Source: Roseinatronobacter monicus
GTDB taxonomy: Bacteria > Pseudomonadota > Alphaproteobacteria > Rhodobacterales > Rhodobacteraceae
Length of the DNA: 64,000 nt
Reading direction: 5' to 3'
NCBI RefSeq assembly: GCF_006716865.1
Contig: NZ_VFPT01000001.1
Span: 3,708,824-3,772,823 of the forward strand
Below the pieces are notes generated by a model that saw only the letters and a program-made list of their open reading frames with translations, was not told where the DNA came from and searched no databases. A program made the translations under genes and the position numbers. Positions within the stretch are counted from its first letter, which is position 1; each line of letters opens with the position of its first letter. Below, piece by piece: positions 1 to 7,739 of the stretch.

Positions 1-170
1 TCTACGACCCCGAAAAAATGCCCGCCAACCTGCGTGCCGCCCATGACCACAACGACGAGGTGCTGGAACGCATCTACATCGGCCGCCGCTTCCGCAACGA
101 CACCGAGCGGCTGGAAAAACTGTTCGAGATGTACACGAAGATGACGACGAAGGTGGCTGACCTGGCCTGA
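1..170 (+). CDS. C-terminal end of a DNA methyltransferase-like protein (partial)
   Basis: The open frame enters from the left edge (codons start at base 3) and stops at TGA 168-170, giving 55 residues. The tail, with YDPEKMP, LRAAHD.ND and a closing LFEMYTKMT, resembles the C-terminus of large MmeI / type IIL class I SAM-dependent DNA methyltransferases, which end in a similar YDP-MP...AHxxND...LFxLYxKLT pattern. The catalytic NPPY region lies outside the window, so this rests on the tail alone. It reads in the same direction as fic, the helicase and the GIY-YIG gene downstream. It could be the modification part of that set, or an unrelated neighbour. Confidence 0.5.
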   Translation, partial: YDPEKMPANLRAAHDHNDEVLERIYIGRRFRNDTERLEKLFEMYTKMTTKVADLA

Positions 171-293
171 TCTGACATAGGGCGTAACGTTAACGCAAAT
201 ACAGGCCACGTTTTGACATAAGGCTTGCCATTGCGCGGTGATCTGACATATGGATTTTCAAAACGGAGAAACTAGGGGCATTTCTGACATATG
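171..293 (+). promoter_or_regulatory. Fic upstream region with four TGACATA repeats
   Basis: Between the methyltransferase-like stop and fic, TGACATA occurs four times on the + strand: TCTGACATA at 171-179, TTTTGACATA at 211-220, and TCTGACATATGG at 242-253 and 283-294. The motif starts are 41, 30 and 41 bp apart. The last copy spans the fic start codon, so a bound protein could block initiation. The copy at 211-220 contains TTGACA, a good -35 hexamer. The regular spacing suggests an operator array, and the bound regulator could be Fic itself, whose C-terminus looks like a winged helix. This is inference. Confidence 0.4.
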
Positions 294-1427
294 GACATCC
301 GGGCATTTCAGGCGGGCCAGACAGAGGACCGCTTTCACTACAAGGCGTTCCTGCCCGCGACGGTCTGCCATGAATGGGTCATCGCTGATCCGGAACTGAC
401 TGACCTTCTGGGCCGCGCCGACCGTGCCCTGGGAGAGTTGAACGCGTTCGCGCAGCTTGTCCCCGACATCGACTTTTTCATCCGCATGTATGTGGCCAAG
501 GAGGCCACCCAATCGAGCCGGATCGAGGGGACCCAGACGAATATCGAGGATGCGTTCAAGGATGCCGATGACCTCGACCCTGAAGAACGCGACGACTGGT
601 CCGAGGTGCAGAATTACATCAACGCGGTGAACTTTGCGATTACGGCGCTGGACACTCTGCCGCTGTCTAACCGCCTGCTGCGCCAGACACATGAAATCCT
701 GCTGACCGGCGTGCGTGGGGAGCACAAGCAACCGGGCGAATTCCGGCTCAGCCAGAACTGGATTGGTGTCAGCCTGAAAAACGCGACCTTTATCCCGCCG
801 CATCATGACCATGTGCCTGACCTGATGAGCGACCTCGAAAAATTCTTGCATGCCGAGGATCTGTTCGTTCACCCGCTGATCCGCATCGCCATCGGCCATT
901 ACCAATTCGAGACAATCCACCCGTTTCTGGATGGCAACGGGCGGCTGGGGCGGTTGATGATTTCACTCTATCTGGCGTCCACAGGATTGTTGGAGAAACC
1001 GGCCCTTTACCTGTCCGATTATTTCGAACGCAACAAGACCGCATATATCGACCACTTGATGGCAGTTCGTCACGGCAACCATATGCGCAACTGGCTGATC
1101 TTTTTCCTGCACGGGGTAGAGGAAACAGCGCGCGCCTCTGCAGGCGTGTTTCGCGCTATCCTGGCGATGAAGGCCCGGATCGAGCGTGATGTGCTGCCAA
1201 GATTCAGTGCGCGGCGTCAGGACAATGCCCATGCGCTGATGCGTCACCTCTATGCGCGCCCGGTTGTCGACGTGAACATGGCCGCCAAGATTATCGACGC
1301 CACAACGAACACGGCGTCTGCCTTGATTTCGGATTTGGTGGTGCATGGTGTGTTGGTGGAGGTGACTGGTCAACGCCGCAACCGGCTGTTCGTTTTTAAT
1401 GAATACGTAGAACTGTTCCGAAGGTAG
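291..1427 (+). CDS. Fic family protein (AMPylase-type, N-terminal inhibitory helix)
   Basis: 378 residues. Fic proteins usually transfer AMP from ATP to a hydroxyl side chain of a target protein. The active-site motif is complete: HPFLDGNGRLGR at 210-221 (HPFx[D/E]GNGRxxR). An inhibitory motif SxxxEG is present at 75-80 (SSRIEG), placing it among Fic proteins with the inhibitory helix in the N-terminal part (class II). The region after about residue 285 is helical with a probable winged-helix fold, common in Fic proteins of this size. The ATG at 291 lies inside a TGACATA repeat. The gene sits between the methyltransferase-like tail and the helicase-nuclease pair, so it may regulate or toxify within that system. 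Its target cannot be told from sequence. Confidence 0.9.
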   Translation: MDIRAFQAGQTEDRFHYKAFLPATVCHEWVIADPELTDLLGRADRALGELNAFAQLVPDIDFFIRMYVAKEATQSSRIEGTQTNIEDAFKDADDLDPEERDDWSEVQNYINAVNFAITALDTLPLSNRLLRQTHEILLTGVRGEHKQPGEFRLSQNWIGVSLKNATFIPPHHDHVPDLMSDLEKFLHAEDLFVHPLIRIAIGHYQFETIHPFLDGNGRLGRLMISLYLASTGLLEKPALYLSDYFERNKTAYIDHLMAVRHGNHMRNWLIFFLHGVEETARASAGVFRAILAMKARIERDVLPRFSARRQDNAHALMRHLYARPVVDVNMAAKIIDATTNTASALISDLVVHGVLVEVTGQRRNRLFVFNEYVELFRR

Positions 1428-1431
1428 GCTG

Positions 1432-1629
1432 ATGAATAAATCCGTACCTTCAGTTTCCGTCAAATACGCCGCCAATGGCAGCTCGAACAAGTCCAACGAG
1501 CTTGATATGCGGGCAATGCAGAACGCAGCGCAGGCGTCACGGGTAATCCGCGCGACACTGGTTGCTGGCCTGATCCGGCCAGCTGATGCGGACCGCCCCC
1601 GTGCTGGATATGTACCCGCATGGGGATGA
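1432..1629 (+). pseudogene. Remnant of a second helicase 5' end
   Basis: The first 30 codons (1432-1521) encode a peptide matching the first 30 residues of the downstream helicase at 27 positions (differences at 2, 19 and 25), although the DNA has diverged at many third positions. After codon 30 the similarity stops and the frame runs out at 1629 without helicase motifs. It starts 4 bases after the fic stop, preceded by GAAGG. This looks like the start of a related helicase gene once coupled to fic, whose remainder was lost by recombination or replaced. A short functional peptide is possible but less likely. Confidence 0.6.
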
Positions 1630-1755
1630 CATGGAAAACATTTGATCGGGTTTTGATTGCGCAGACGCAGACGAGAGGGCGCGATTTGGAAAGTAATGAT
1701 AAATCAAACCGTTACGTCGGCCATGGTGCGGCATTATTATTTGATTGGGTTTTGA
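1564..1755. repeat. Hairpin and short direct repeats between the remnant and the helicase
   Basis: A 7 bp inverted repeat, GCTGGCC (1564-1570) and GGCCAGC (1577-1583), has a 6-base loop and no T-run. A 16 bp direct repeat with one mismatch, TTTGAT[C/T]GGGTTTTGA, lies at 1641-1656 and 1740-1755, exactly 99 bp apart. Together they fill most of the stretch between the two related gene starts and may mark old recombination ends. No complete gene is visible here. Confidence 0.5.
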
Positions 1756-1804
1756 GAGCCCGCCCTCAAGCGAGGGGTTCCAGGCCCATCAGAAAGAAAA
1801 CAAC

Positions 1805-3853
1805 ATGACAAAGAGTGTCCCCTCCGTCTCCGTCAAATACGCCGCAAACGGCAGCTCGACCAAGTCGAACGAGTTGGGCATGCGCGCGATGCAAGAGCGC
1901 GCTTTTGAAAAACGCGGCGAGCAATACCTGCTGATTAAGTCGCCTCCCGCCTCGGGCAAATCGCGCGCGCTGATGTTCATCGCGCTCGACAAGCTGCACA
2001 ATCAGGGCCTGCGTCAGGCCATCGTCGTGGTGCCGGAGAAGTCCATTGGGTCCAGCTTCAACGACGAGCCGCTGAGCAAACATGGCTTCTGGGCCGATTG
2101 GGAGGTGAAGCCGCAATGGAACCTGTGCAACGCCCCCGGTGGCGACGATGGCAAAGTCGGTGCTGTGGGCAAGTTCCTGGCCAGCGACGACAAGGTGCTG
2201 GTCTGCACCCACGCGACCTTTCGTTTCGCCGTCGACAAGTTCGGGATCGAGGTCTTTGATGATCGTCTGATCGCGGTGGACGAGTTCCATCACGTCTCGG
2301 CCAATCCCGACAACAAGCTGGGCACGCATCTGGGCGCGCTGGTCGCACGCGACAAGGTGCATCTGGTGGCAATGACCGGATCCTATTTCCGCGGCGATGC
2401 CGAGGCAGTCCTGTCGCCCGAGGACGAGGCGAAGTTCGATACCGTCACCTACACCTACTATGAGCAGCTGAACGGCTACAAGTACCTCAAGACGCTCGAT
2501 ATCGGGTATTTCTTCTATTCCGGGTCCTATGCGGATGACATCCTCAAGGTGCTGGACCCGTCCGAGAAGACCATCCTGCACATCCCGAATGTGAACTCGC
2601 GCGAAAGCACGAAGGACAAGCACCGCGAGGTCGAGCACATCATTGATGCCCTGGGCGATTGGCAGGGGACGGACCCCGCCACCGGGTTTCAGCTGGTCAA
2701 GACGCCGGAGGGGCGTGTGCTGCGCATCGCCGATCTGGTGGATGATGAACCGGCCAAGCGGGACAAGGTTTCCGCCGCGCTGAAGGACCCCGCGCAGAAG
2801 AACGCCCGCGACCATGTCGACATCATCATTGCCCTGGGGATGGCGAAGGAAGGGTTCGACTGGATCTGGTGCGAACACGCCCTGACGGTCGGCTATCGCG
2901 CCAGCCTGACCGAGATCGTGCAGATCATCGGCCGCGCCACCCGCGATGCCGAGGGCAAAACGCGCGCGCGCTTCACCAACCTGATCGCCGAGCCTGACGC
3001 CGCGGCTGAGGCGGTGACGGAAGCCGTGAACGATACGCTGAAGGCGATCGCCGCCAGCCTGCTGATGGAGCAGGTGCTGGCCCCGCGTTTCAACTTCACG
3101 CCCAAGACTGTGAAATGTGGCCCTGTCGAAGGGTTCGATTACGGCGCGGGCGGCTATGATCCGGGCAAGGAGAACGTCGGCTTCAACGAGGCCAGCGGGC
3201 AGTTCCAGATCGAGATCAAGGGGCTGGTCGAACCCAAGAGCAAGGAGGCCAAGCGCATCTGCCAGGAAGACCTGAACGAAGTGATCACAGCCTTCGTTCA
3301 GGACAAGACCACAATCGAGCGCGGGCTGTTTGATGAAGAACTGGTCCCCGAAGAACTGACCCAAGTGCGCATGGGCAAGATCGTCGCCGCGCGGTTTCCC
3401 GAACTGGACACCGAGGATCAGGAGGCCGTGCGCCAACATGCCGTGGCCGCGCTGAACCTGACCCAGAAGGCCAAGGAAATCGCGCTGACAGGCGGTGAGG
3501 ATGGCGAGGTATCCGCCAACACAGCACTGATCGACGGCGTGCGTAAATTCGCTATGGATGTGCGCGAGCTGGATATTGATCTGATCGACCGGATCAACCC
3601 GTTCGGGGAAGCCTATGCGATCCTGGCCAAAACCATGAGCGAGGAAAGCCTGAGGCAAGTCGCTGCGGTGATTACTGCGAAGAAAATTCAGCTCACCCCG
3701 GAAGAGGCGCGCGCGCTGGCCAAACGAGCGGCGGCATTCAAGCAGGAACGCGGGCGATTGCCGTCGATCACATCGGCTGACCCATGGGAGAAGAAAATGG
3801 CTGAAGGGGTGGCCTACCTTATCCGCATGAAACAGGAGGCCGCCAATGGCTAA
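1805..3853 (+). CDS. DEAD/DEAH-box (SF2) helicase of the Fic / GIY-YIG cluster
   Basis: 682 residues from the ATG at 1805. This start is supported by its match to the duplicated peptide at 1432; the frame is open 20 codons further upstream. Superfamily 2 motifs are in order: motif I SPPASGKS (46-53), motif II VDEFHH (158-163, a DEAH variant), motif III AMTGSYFRGD (189-198), motif V ALGMAKEGFDW (343-353) and motif VI QIIGRATRDAEGK (373-385). The rest of the C-terminal half has no motif I recognise until the last about 45 residues, where GRLPS...WEKKMAEGVAYLIR resembles a small helicase-associated module. The stop overlaps the GIY-YIG start by 8 bp, indicating translational coupling and probably a joint function on DNA. 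Confidence 0.85.
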   Translation: MTKSVPSVSVKYAANGSSTKSNELGMRAMQERAFEKRGEQYLLIKSPPASGKSRALMFIALDKLHNQGLRQAIVVVPEKSIGSSFNDEPLSKHGFWADWEVKPQWNLCNAPGGDDGKVGAVGKFLASDDKVLVCTHATFRFAVDKFGIEVFDDRLIAVDEFHHVSANPDNKLGTHLGALVARDKVHLVAMTGSYFRGDAEAVLSPEDEAKFDTVTYTYYEQLNGYKYLKTLDIGYFFYSGSYADDILKVLDPSEKTILHIPNVNSRESTKDKHREVEHIIDALGDWQGTDPATGFQLVKTPEGRVLRIADLVDDEPAKRDKVSAALKDPAQKNARDHVDIIIALGMAKEGFDWIWCEHALTVGYRASLTEIVQIIGRATRDAEGKTRARFTNLIAEPDAAAEAVTEAVNDTLKAIAASLLMEQVLAPRFNFTPKTVKCGPVEGFDYGAGGYDPGKENVGFNEASGQFQIEIKGLVEPKSKEAKRICQEDLNEVITAFVQDKTTIERGLFDEELVPEELTQVRMGKIVAARFPELDTEDQEAVRQHAVAALNLTQKAKEIALTGGEDGEVSANTALIDGVRKFAMDVRELDIDLIDRINPFGEAYAILAKTMSEESLRQVAAVITAKKIQLTPEEARALAKRAAAFKQERGRLPSITSADPWEKKMAEGVAYLIRMKQEAANG

Positions 3854-5057
3854 CGGGTTCACGGAAGACGACGATGCGCTGCTGGCCGAGCTGGGCGTTG
3901 AGGTCGAAACGAAAAAGCAAGTTTCCCGCACCCCGCGCGAAGAGCGGATCATCGCAGGCTTCGAAGAAATTCAGCGTTTTGTCGATGAGCACGGCCGCCG
4001 TCCGCAGCATGGCGAGGATCGCGACATCTTCGAGCGCCTGTATGCAGTCCGCCTTGACCGGATTGCCGAGTTACAGGAATGCCGCGACCTGATTGAGCCT
4101 ATGGATCATCAGGGACTGCTGAGTGGCACGCCACTGGCGCTGCCGGGTGATGCCGAGGAGATGGATGACGACGCGCTTCTGGACGCGCTCGGGATCGAGG
4201 TTGAAGCGCCAGCGATCACAGAACTGAAACATGTCCGATCGACGACAGAGAAAAAGGCCGCGGAAGAGATCGCGAGCCGTGATCGATGTGAAGATTTTGC
4301 GCGCTTCAAGCCTCTGTTCGAGCAGGTGCAGAAGGAACTTGACACCGGCTTGCGCGAGGCACGGAAATTCGAGCTGAAATCGGAAATCGAGCCCGGCCGT
4401 TTCTTCATCGTGGGTGGGCAGAAAGCCTATGTCGCCGAAATGGGGGAAATGAAGCTCACGGATCATGGGCGCACGGATGCGCGGCTGCGGGTGGTTTTCG
4501 ACAACGGGACCGAAAGCAATATGCTGATGCGATCGCTGCAGCGTGCCCTGAACGCAGATGGCGACGCCGGGCGGCGCATATCCGAGCCGCATGCCGGGCC
4601 ATTGTTCTCTGATCGGACGATGGACGGAGATGAGGCCAGTGGTACTATCTATGTGCTGCGCAGCAAATCCGATCACCCACGGGTGGCCGAGAACCGCGAT
4701 CTGGTTCACAAGATCGGTGTGACCAACATGAGCGTGGAAAAGCGCATTGCAGGGGCACAGCTGCAGCCGACATTCCTGATGGCCAATGTCGAGATTGTCG
4801 CCACCTATGAGCTGTACAACATCAACCGCACCCGCCTTGAAAAACTGATCCATCGCATCTTTGAACCAGCACGGCTCGATATAGAGATTTTGGACCGCTT
4901 CGGGCGGCCTGTGGCCCCGAAGGAATGGTTTCTGGTACCGCTCTTCGCGATCAACGATGCTGTCGAGAAAATCAAGGACGGTACGATTGCCGGTTTCGTC
5001 TACGACCCCACTCAGGCGAAATTCATCCGTCGATCAGACAAGGGCGGTGGCGATTAA
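3846..5057 (+). CDS. GIY-YIG nuclease family protein (T5orf172-like)
   Basis: 403 residues. The C-terminal part (about 266-375) has a GIY-YIG nuclease core: GTIYVLRS at 266-273 for the GIY strand, HKIGVTN at 288-294 for the YIG strand, Arg300 in the following helix, and E332 in LEKLIH as the likely metal-binding glutamate. This fits the T5orf172 / MUG113 branch. The N-terminal part has two copies of an acidic segment, EDDDALLAELGVEVE (7-21) and MDDDALLDALGIEVE (106-120), flanking a GRRPQHG...IFERLYAVRLDRI segment that resembles the end of the adjacent helicase. It is coupled to the helicase gene by an 8 bp overlap and is probably the cutting partner. Confidence 0.8.
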   Translation: MANGFTEDDDALLAELGVEVETKKQVSRTPREERIIAGFEEIQRFVDEHGRRPQHGEDRDIFERLYAVRLDRIAELQECRDLIEPMDHQGLLSGTPLALPGDAEEMDDDALLDALGIEVEAPAITELKHVRSTTEKKAAEEIASRDRCEDFARFKPLFEQVQKELDTGLREARKFELKSEIEPGRFFIVGGQKAYVAEMGEMKLTDHGRTDARLRVVFDNGTESNMLMRSLQRALNADGDAGRRISEPHAGPLFSDRTMDGDEASGTIYVLRSKSDHPRVAENRDLVHKIGVTNMSVEKRIAGAQLQPTFLMANVEIVATYELYNINRTRLEKLIHRIFEPARLDIEILDRFGRPVAPKEWFLVPLFAINDAVEKIKDGTIAGFVYDPTQAKFIRRSDKGGGD

Positions 5058-5169
5058 GTTCACTACGACAATCTCGGCCTAAACATTTGTTTGTCATGAC
5101 ATGTGCGGACACGCCTGACTGTTTCACCCCGAAATGGGTGTCTGCTGTGTACCAGTTGGTTTTGGCTGT

Positions 5170-5844
5170 TCAGCGATCACCCAGCTGATCACTATCCGAA
5201 GTATCACCGAGGTGTCTTCCTCTATTTTCGGCCATCATTCGCTGCCACGCGGCGGTATCTTCAGAATATAGTTTGAGGTCATCGTAATTTTCCCAATGAG
5301 GCGGTGCAGGAATGTCCTCCGGATGAAATTGATACCGTGTGGTTATCCGGACGGCATCACGAATGACTTCTGGATGCGTATGTGGCATTCCTCGCCAATC
5401 GGTCTTAAAAATGAAGCGCGCCACTTCTATTCGAGTGTTCATGCTCATATCGGGATACTTCAAATTCAAAAAACCCATGATGGAAAAAAATTCATCGACG
5501 ATTTTACCAAAGGCTTCGGGCTTGGTGCTGCTTGCGCGCCCAAGTAGAATTTCATTCAAATCTCCACCTGTCAAAATTGCGAACTTCACGAGCGCATGAG
5601 ATGGTACGGGCCTGATGCCTTTTTCATAGTCACTGTAAGTTCTCGCCGTTACCTCCATCATCGACGCGGCGTCTTTCATTTTCAATTTATGACGCATACG
5701 AAACGCACGGAGGTTTTCGTTTGCCCCTCTCCTTGGCGAATACGTTTGCACCATGAACTCTCGACCTTGCCGCTGCGCCTCTTCTTCCTCCGCCTGCGCA
5801 ATTTCTTTGGGAGAACCGCTTTGCGGCAGGCGAAATCCAGACAT
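5170..5844 (-). CDS. XRE-family helix-turn-helix regulator
   Basis: 224 residues from the ATG at 5844, chosen because AGGAGG precedes it by a few bases; the frame is open 26 codons further but without a good ribosome site. An HTH of the XRE / lambda-repressor type lies at about 44-102 (NLRAFRMRHKLKMKDAASM...TYSDYEKG...LLG). The rest (103-224) is not a protease-type repressor domain and I do not recognise it. The gene is divergent from the small DNA-binding proteins and integrase, as expected of an island repressor controlling excision. Its 3' end faces the GIY-YIG gene, with about 110 bp between. Confidence 0.75.
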   Translation of the reverse strand: MSGFRLPQSGSPKEIAQAEEEEAQRQGREFMVQTYSPRRGANENLRAFRMRHKLKMKDAASMMEVTARTYSDYEKGIRPVPSHALVKFAILTGGDLNEILLGRASSTKPEAFGKIVDEFFSIMGFLNLKYPDMSMNTRIEVARFIFKTDWRGMPHTHPEVIRDAVRITTRYQFHPEDIPAPPHWENYDDLKLYSEDTAAWQRMMAENRGRHLGDTSDSDQLGDR

Positions 5845-5888
5845 ACTTACCTCCTGATCGAAAGAAGCGGAAGATACTTTCCGATTAT

Positions 5889-5918
5889 TTGACTTATTGC
5901 AGAGCCTTGTTGCATACA
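5889..5918 (+). promoter_or_regulatory. Possible promoter of the integrase operon
   Basis: TTGACT (5889-5894) and CATACA (5913-5918) are separated by 18 bp in the divergent region between the XRE regulator and the first small protein. The placement suits a repressor-controlled promoter. Both hexamers deviate from consensus, so this is tentative. Confidence 0.3.
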
Positions 5919-5932
5919 ACATGCAGATGGCA

Positions 5933-6187
5933 ATAATTGCAGAAAAGATACGGATGCTGCAAGAAATGTCAGATTTGTTTAAAAGTGGTCAAACGCCGGA
6001 AGCATGGAGTGAGGAGCTCAGCGTACATGGTGTTCATGTTTCGCCCCGGCTGATTCGAACGAAGGCTCGTGAAACAGGCCACTTCCATAAGTTGGGGCGC
6101 TTGATGCTGCTAACTCCTGCTCAAATGGAGCGCCTGCTCGAAAGCACTTCGGGCGAACGGGAAATAACAAAGCGGAATCTACCATGA
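5933..6187 (+). CDS. Small DNA-binding protein of the integrase operon
   Basis: 84 residues if started at the ATG at 5933; ATGs at 5921 and 5954 are also possible and the start is unsettled. The sequence has a helical segment followed by VSPRLIRTKARETGHFHKLGRLMLLTPAQMERLLES, which resembles small helix-turn-helix or excisionase-like proteins of integrative islands that end in a GR-MLLTPxQ pattern. Its stop overlaps the next ATG (6184), so it is translated with it. The likely role is control of excision or of the operon; this is inferred from position. Confidence 0.55.
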   Translation: MIAEKIRMLQEMSDLFKSGQTPEAWSEELSVHGVHVSPRLIRTKARETGHFHKLGRLMLLTPAQMERLLESTSGEREITKRNLP

Positions 6188-6438
6188 TCAAAGCGGTACG
6201 CATTCCCTTGGATTGGGGCGCAGCCTTGCGCAGGGCAGATGCAGCACGGTATTGTGGGCACTCGCCCGGGCATTTCGACAAGCTGGTGAGAAGTGGCATC
6301 TACCCGCCCGGCCGTAATGCTGATGGCGTCGCGGTGTGGCTGCGGTGGGAGTTGGATTCCGCCCTTGCCGATCTGCCCACGATTGGAGGGCAGGTGTGGA
6401 ATGAGGGAAATAGCTGTGATGAGGCGTTCGGTTGCTAA
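6184..6438 (+). CDS. AlpA / excisionase-like small protein
   Basis: 84 residues. The core AARYCGHSPGHFDKLVRSGIYPPGR...W...ELDSAL has the layout of AlpA / MerR-like phage regulators: a DNA-recognition helix followed by a short wing, with a conserved aromatic before the last helix. It overlaps the upstream gene by 4 bp and ends 5 bp before the integrase ATG at 6444, forming a three-gene operon. Proteins in this position usually act as recombination directionality factors or activators of the integrase. That role is inferred. Confidence 0.6.
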   Translation: MIKAVRIPLDWGAALRRADAARYCGHSPGHFDKLVRSGIYPPGRNADGVAVWLRWELDSALADLPTIGGQVWNEGNSCDEAFGC

Positions 6439-6443
6439 CGAGG

Positions 6444-7520
6444 ATGAGACATCTTAACCCATCCGGCCGTTTTGCGAGCGGGAATGTACGGTATTACTAT
6501 CGTCCCAAGGGGCAAAAGGGGATTCGTATGCCTGACCGCCCCCCGGACCACCCTGATTTCCTTGCGGCCTACGCAGCGGCTGCCGGTAGCACAAGACCGG
6601 TACGCGCAAAGGCAGACTCCGGCAGTCTGGCGTTGGCGGTAGAGGGGTACCTGAAATCGGATGTTTTTCTGGTCGGTCTGAAGGAAGGCACACGATCCGC
6701 CAGACGACCGATGTTGGATGAAATTCGCGAGCGATACGGGCATGGCCGGGTGATCGACCTTCGGACCAAGCATATCGAAGCTGACCTGATGCGGTTCACG
6801 GGGCATGCTCGGAATAACCACCTGAAAGCATGGCGGGGTTTCGGGAAGTGGCTCGCTGTTACATACAAAATCGCGGATCCGACCACAGGCGCCAGGAAAG
6901 CGCCCGTCGCGCAGTCAGATGGTCATCCTCCGTGGTCAGAAACCGAGGTCGAGACTTTCCGAGCATATTGGCCGATCGACACGCCGGAACGTCTGGCATT
7001 CGAGGTAATCTTCTGGACTGGGGCGCGTATTTCGGATGCAGTTCGGTTAGGGCACGGCAACGTGGACCGAGACGGATGGATTGTGTTCCGTCAGCAAAAA
7101 ACCGGCGGTGAAGTAGCAATCCCCTTCAATCGTACGCTACCGGACTTCGCAGAATGCATGAAAGAGGATCTCGGCTACCTCCATGCGGCACTGAACGCTC
7201 GGAAAGACAAGCACATGACATGGATGACGACCGCACACGGTAAATCCCGAAGCGTGAAGGCCGCAGGCCAGTGGTTTGCAGCCAAAGCTAGATCTGCGGG
7301 TGTCTGTGGCCGCTCGGCGCATGGTCTGCGAAAAAGCCGCGCGCGGGCGCTTGCCGAAGCCGAAGGAACCTCGGCTCAAATTGGTGCCTGGACGGGACAT
7401 GAAAGCCTGTCAGAGATCGAACGATACATTCGCAACTTCAACAAGCGGAAGGTGCTCAGCAGCACGAAAACGGAACAAAAAGTTCCAACTCAACTGGCCA
7501 AAGTTCCAAATCTTCAATAA
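6444..7520 (+). CDS. Tyrosine recombinase (island integrase)
   Basis: 358 residues from the ATG at 6444, preceded by ACGAGG; a TTG at 6432 is the longer option. The catalytic set of phage-type integrases is present: Arg195 (GARISD), Lys219 (QQKTGG), His293 and Arg296 (HGLR), His319 (TGHES) and the nucleophile Tyr328 (IERYIR). The N-terminal half carries the SAM-like DNA-binding region. The gene reads toward tRNA-Arg and ends 33 bp from its 3' end, the usual layout for an integrase next to its own attachment site. No frameshift is visible, so the island may still be mobile. Confidence 0.93.
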   Translation: MRHLNPSGRFASGNVRYYYRPKGQKGIRMPDRPPDHPDFLAAYAAAAGSTRPVRAKADSGSLALAVEGYLKSDVFLVGLKEGTRSARRPMLDEIRERYGHGRVIDLRTKHIEADLMRFTGHARNNHLKAWRGFGKWLAVTYKIADPTTGARKAPVAQSDGHPPWSETEVETFRAYWPIDTPERLAFEVIFWTGARISDAVRLGHGNVDRDGWIVFRQQKTGGEVAIPFNRTLPDFAECMKEDLGYLHAALNARKDKHMTWMTTAHGKSRSVKAAGQWFAAKARSAGVCGRSAHGLRKSRARALAEAEGTSAQIGAWTGHESLSEIERYIRNFNKRKVLSSTKTEQKVPTQLAKVPNLQ

Positions 7521-7552
7521 ATCAAAGGAAAAACAAATGCTTAATAAGGTGG

Positions 7553-7629
7553 TGGCGATCCCGGGAGGAATCGAACCCCCAACCTGCCGATTAGAAGTCG
7601 GCTGCTCTATCCAGTTGAGCTACGGGACC
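7553..7629 (-). tRNA. tRNA-Arg (anticodon UCU)
   Basis: 77 bases including an encoded CCA at 7553-7555. The acceptor stem GGTCCCG (5' end at 7629) pairs with CGGGATC, with one G-U pair. The D arm is GCTC...GAGC, the anticodon stem CCGAC/GTCGG type encloses loop CTTCTAA with anticodon TCT, and the T arm has GGTTCGATTCC. It reads AGA codons, rare in a GC-rich genome. Its 3' half is the probable island attachment site. Confidence 0.96.
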
Positions 7630-7692
7630 GGCATGTTCGTTTAAGTGCGAACCCTGCAGGAATGCAACTGCCAAGCTGCGGTAAGATACAAA

Positions 7693-7718
7693 AAAGCTCC
7701 CGACATCGCGGGAGCTTT
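7693..7718 (-). terminator. Rho-independent terminator of rpmB
   Basis: A 10 bp perfect stem, AAAGCTCCCG (7693-7702) with CGGGAGCTTT (7709-7718), has a 6-base loop. On the minus strand it is followed by a run of T, 20 bases past the rpmB stop. Confidence 0.85.
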
Positions 7719-7739
7719 CAAAGTCGTCAGACCGCAATA

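Larger units (their letters stand above)
1..7553. mobile_element. Right part of a genomic island integrated at tRNA-Arg
   Basis: From the left edge to the tRNA 3' end, every gene is accessory: methyltransferase tail, Fic, helicase, GIY-YIG, XRE regulator, two small DNA-binding proteins and integrase. Beyond 7553 the content is core (tRNA, rpmB, meaB). The tRNA lies on the minus strand with its 3' end facing the integrase, as for islands that integrate into tRNA 3' ends and keep the tRNA intact. The other end and the second att copy are outside the window. Confidence 0.75.

Noticed and set aside
1766..3952. A 728-codon open frame on the minus strand, antisense to the helicase
   Set aside because: It is composed of the complement of the helicase codons, is rich in Arg, Gln, His and Leu without motifs, and the + strand has a full set of SF2 helicase motifs. 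High GC makes such long shadows common.
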